DNA from: Adonisia turfae CCMR0081
Lineage (GTDB): Bacteria > Cyanobacteriota > Cyanobacteriia > Phormidesmidales > Phormidesmidaceae
Length of the DNA stretch: 64,000 nucleotides
Reading direction: 5' to 3'
Assembly: GCF_011009555.1 (NCBI RefSeq)
Contig: NZ_QXHD01000004.1
Location: 5,928,423 to 5,992,422 of the forward strand
Of the stretch, positions 61,811 to 64,000 are shown piece by piece. Made by a program: the position numbers and the translations under genes. Within the stretch, counting starts at the first letter, position 1; every line of letters starts with the position of its first letter. The notes under the pieces are model-generated. The model was not told the DNA's origin. It worked only from the letters and a program-made list of their open reading frames with translations, and did no database searches.

Positions 61811-62548
61811 ATGATTGGCAAGAGCGCCGTTTTCAGTACTGTGGATATTCCTAATTTTCCTGAATGTGATCATGCTGTCGTCAAGTCGCTTTTTGAGTAC
61901 AGTGACTACGACCTAGTGCAGCAGCTTAAGCTGCATCCCGAAGACGGCAAGTACTTTACCGCTGTGTTCTGTCGCTACAGTCCGGTGGTGTATACCCTGA
62001 TTCGTCACTCGGCTCGCTCTACAGTGCAATCAGAGTATTTGTTTGCACTGACATGGCGGCATATTCTGTATGAATTGAGTGGCCTTGACTTGCCAGCTAA
62101 GCCTCCAGAAAACTTTTCTTTGCAAGCTTGGCTCGTGAATTTGACAGCGGCCTGTATTAATCAAGCTGCTTTGCCTGATGTTGAAGAGATTCACTACAAC
62201 TTGCAAGAAGCTTCGCCCCCACTCTGGTGCTATGTTACTCAGGCACTTGAGCAGCTTCAGCCTCTACACCGTTTGGTTATTGTCATGGCGCAGACATTTC
62301 GATGGAGTGATACTCGAATTGCTGCCTATTTACAGGCTGAGGGGCAGCGTATTTCCCCTAAATCTGTGAAAACCTTGTTGACAGATGCTCAACAATCTTT
62401 GAGCAAAGCGTTACCACGTGATATTCAGGTGATTTACTTTGGGGATACTGAAACTGTAGCGGAGGAGAATTTGGCAGAGGATTTGTCAGAGCTATTGGAT
62501 GTATCCGATCTTGACTTAGAACAGCCAAATCTAGCTTCTGAAGCTTGA
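61811..62548 (+). CDS. Sigma-70-like regulatory protein
   Basis: 245 residues from ATG 61811; a TTG at 61781 is possible. The layout resembles ECF/group 4 sigma factors: an N-terminal region-2-like helix (YFTAVFCRYSPVVYTLIRHS), and a C-terminal region-4-like part (LEQLQPLHRLVIVMAQTF, SDTRIAAYLQ) followed by an acidic tail. Helix-turn-helix residues are degenerate. It is probably co-transcribed with the TPR gene 49 bases downstream. Confidence 0.6.
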   Translation: MIGKSAVFSTVDIPNFPECDHAVVKSLFEYSDYDLVQQLKLHPEDGKYFTAVFCRYSPVVYTLIRHSARSTVQSEYLFALTWRHILYELSGLDLPAKPPENFSLQAWLVNLTAACINQAALPDVEEIHYNLQEASPPLWCYVTQALEQLQPLHRLVIVMAQTFRWSDTRIAAYLQAEGQRISPKSVKTLLTDAQQSLSKALPRDIQVIYFGDTETVAEENLAEDLSELLDVSDLDLEQPNLASEA

Positions 62549-62597
62549 TCGCTCTAGTTTTTGGGCGCTAGTGTTTTACATAGGGAGAGATCTGGTC

Positions 62598-63611
62598 GTG
62601 CACTGCACAGTTCGATTTGGTTACGGGTTAGTGCTGACGGCGTTGCTGGGTATGTCAGCAGCCTATGCCCAAGGGACGCTTGATGACCAGCTGCGACAGC
62701 CGGTTAACCGAGAGGCCATTAATCAGCAACGCGACGTGGCTGATCAGTTGTTCCGTTTGGGGGACCGCCAGGCGGAACAGGCAGACTATCAGTCGGCACT
62801 GCGTGCCTGGCGTCAGGCCGTAGAACTCTACTATGAGATTGGCGATACCGCTTCCATGGAGCAGGTCTATGGCAAAATTGGCAGTGCTTATGCCCAGCTG
62901 GGTGACTATACCGGGGCTGAGACGGCTGTGCGTCGCCAGCTTGCGATCGCCCGGGACAATCAAAACTTCAGTACCCAAATATTTGCTTGGAATACCCTGG
63001 GAACCTTGCGATTGCAGCGGGGGGGAGTGGAGTCTGCCATCCAATCCTATGAAGAAGCCTTGAACATTGCCTACAGCATTCAAAACTTTGAAGGCATTGG
63101 TTTGTCCCTCAGTAATCTAGGTTTATTGGCCTTTGCCCAAGGAGAGTACGACGCTGCCATTGAATATTACGAACTTGCTGGCAACTACCGTATTCGGGCC
63201 GGCAACTTGGTAGGCCGTGCCAATACCAGCAACAATCTCGGTGATGCCTATTTAGCTCAAGGTATACAGGGTAAAGCTATTGGCGCGTATCGTCTAGCCC
63301 TAAGCTATGGACGTGATAGCAATGATGTCACATCACAGCTCCATGCCATTGATGGTCTAACTGATGTTTATAGCGCTAGACGTGATTGGAACCAGGTGCG
63401 TACTTACCTGGATGAACGTATTGCCCTGACGAGCAATAGTGATAATGATTGGTTCAGATTAGTCACCTATAAGCGTCTAGGGGAGTTTTATGAGGCTACA
63501 GGGGAGCTAACGTTAGCCCGAGACCAGTATGAGCGAGCTTATGAGTTGGCACGTTTACTAGAGCAAACTAATCTCGAAGTGGAACTATTTAACCGGTTGT
63601 TGAATTTTTAG
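62598..63611 (+). CDS. Secreted TPR-repeat protein
   Basis: 337 residues from GTG 62598, with AGGGAG ten bases before it; a GTG at 62571 is the alternative. A signal peptide (MHCTVRFGYGLVLTALLGMS, then AAYAQ) is followed by about six TPR repeats, for example ADYQSALRAWRQAVELYYEI and GEYDAAIEYYELAGNYRIR. Periplasmic scaffold is likely. Partner unknown. Confidence 0.8.
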   Translation: MHCTVRFGYGLVLTALLGMSAAYAQGTLDDQLRQPVNREAINQQRDVADQLFRLGDRQAEQADYQSALRAWRQAVELYYEIGDTASMEQVYGKIGSAYAQLGDYTGAETAVRRQLAIARDNQNFSTQIFAWNTLGTLRLQRGGVESAIQSYEEALNIAYSIQNFEGIGLSLSNLGLLAFAQGEYDAAIEYYELAGNYRIRAGNLVGRANTSNNLGDAYLAQGIQGKAIGAYRLALSYGRDSNDVTSQLHAIDGLTDVYSARRDWNQVRTYLDERIALTSNSDNDWFRLVTYKRLGEFYEATGELTLARDQYERAYELARLLEQTNLEVELFNRLLNF

Positions 63612-63633
63612 AGCCTGGGGGCAGTAATAATTA

Positions 63634-64000
63634 ATGCGATTTGACCTGATCAGTTTATTTCCCGACTTTTTTACATCACCCCTCAACTCTGGACTCATCG
63701 GCAAGGCACTACAGCGGGAGATTGCTCAGGTTCACATCACCAACCCTCGGGATTTCACCACTGATAAGCACCATAAGGTTGACGACGAACCCTATGGGGG
63801 GGGCGTCGGGATGGTGATGAAGGTTGCTCCAATTGTGGCAGCTCTTGAGAGCCTACCCCAGCAGGCTCGCCGTGAAGTGGTGCTAATGACTCCTCAGGGG
63901 GAGCCCATGACTCAATCTCTGTTGTGGCAATGGTCAACGAGTCTTGATCAACTCGTGATTATCTGTGGCCATTACGAAGGTGTGGATGAACGCATTCTGA
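63634..64000 (+). CDS. trmD: tRNA (guanine-N1)-methyltransferase, N-terminal part (runs off the right edge)
   Basis: About 122 codons are visible from ATG 63634: MRFDLISLFPDFFTSPLNSG, then VDDEPYGGGVGMVMKVAPI and ICGHYEGVDERIL, the AdoMet-knot motifs of TrmD, which methylates G37 of tRNAs. Complete in the visible part. It follows the TPR gene by 22 bases. Confidence 0.95.
   Translation, partial: MRFDLISLFPDFFTSPLNSGLIGKALQREIAQVHITNPRDFTTDKHHKVDDEPYGGGVGMVMKVAPIVAALESLPQQARREVVLMTPQGEPMTQSLLWQWSTSLDQLVIICGHYEGVDERIL

Overview
The window is chromosomal DNA from a cyanobacterium. The evidence is psb30, a CpcL-type phycobilisome linker, atpB/atpC, ycf51, ycf55 and ycf65 homologues, glutamate-1-semialdehyde aminomutase, the groESL operon with CIRCE and a K-box, and many GCGATCGC (HIP1) octamers inside genes. 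An HpsE-like glycosyltransferase, a likely EbsA pilus protein and many cyanobacteria-only DUF proteins suggest a filamentous, Leptolyngbya-like organism; that placement is inference. Most of the window is ordinary core genome in short operons. There is no CRISPR array, rRNA, prophage or intact insertion sequence.

Layout: 0-9.6 kb holds a partial conserved gene, a glycosyltransferase, a phospholipase-D-like protein with an EF-hand-like insert, Ycf51, a dehydrogenase/aminotransferase operon, pentapeptide, DUF456 and DUF1995 proteins, and a cysteine desulfurase whose 3' end lies in a 26-bp triplicate. 9.7-17.2 kb holds prfC, a secreted unknown, an 800-bp gap with a foldable segment, a solitary DNA methyltransferase, ffh and hpsE. 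17.4-21.7 kb holds small or regulatory unknowns, tRNA-Arg(TCT) and an acidic helix-turn-helix protein. 21.7-24.3 kb is an apparent NAD/ADP-ribose locus: an NrtR-like regulator divergent from an ADP-ribosylglycohydrolase and a nicotinamidase-like hydrolase, with palindromes between them.

24.9-34 kb holds a zinc-ribbon protein, DUF3370, a HAD hydrolase, PSRP-3, atpB-atpC, a PEP-CTERM protein and a short filamentous-haemagglutinin-type protein followed by an out-of-frame reading frame. 34-46.7 kb holds groES-groEL, a repeat-rich membrane protein, a receiver/Ycf55 protein, cpcL, nurA, hisIE, hemL and a HEAT-repeat protein. 46.9-64 kb holds a sodium:solute symporter, a small membrane protein overlapping a GNAT acetyltransferase, YajQ, MAPEG, a BioD/DRTGG protein, EbsA-like, MgdA-like glucosyltransferase, paired half-size GDT1 proteins, psb30, ispD, a GT9, lipoprotein, cupin and VOC proteins, a sigma-like factor, a TPR protein and the start of trmD.

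The points most worth a second look are the NrtR/ADP-ribosylglycohydrolase/nicotinamidase cluster, the foldable DNA at 12.16-12.31 kb, the EF-hand-like loop in the PLD protein, the frame-disrupted end of the haemagglutinin-type gene, the 26-bp triplicate supplying the desulfurase stop codon, and a set of short palindromes at gene ends. None is proven to be a new system. Where the longest open frame began at TTG or GTG, the start was moved inward if family homology or a Shine-Dalgarno site favoured it.
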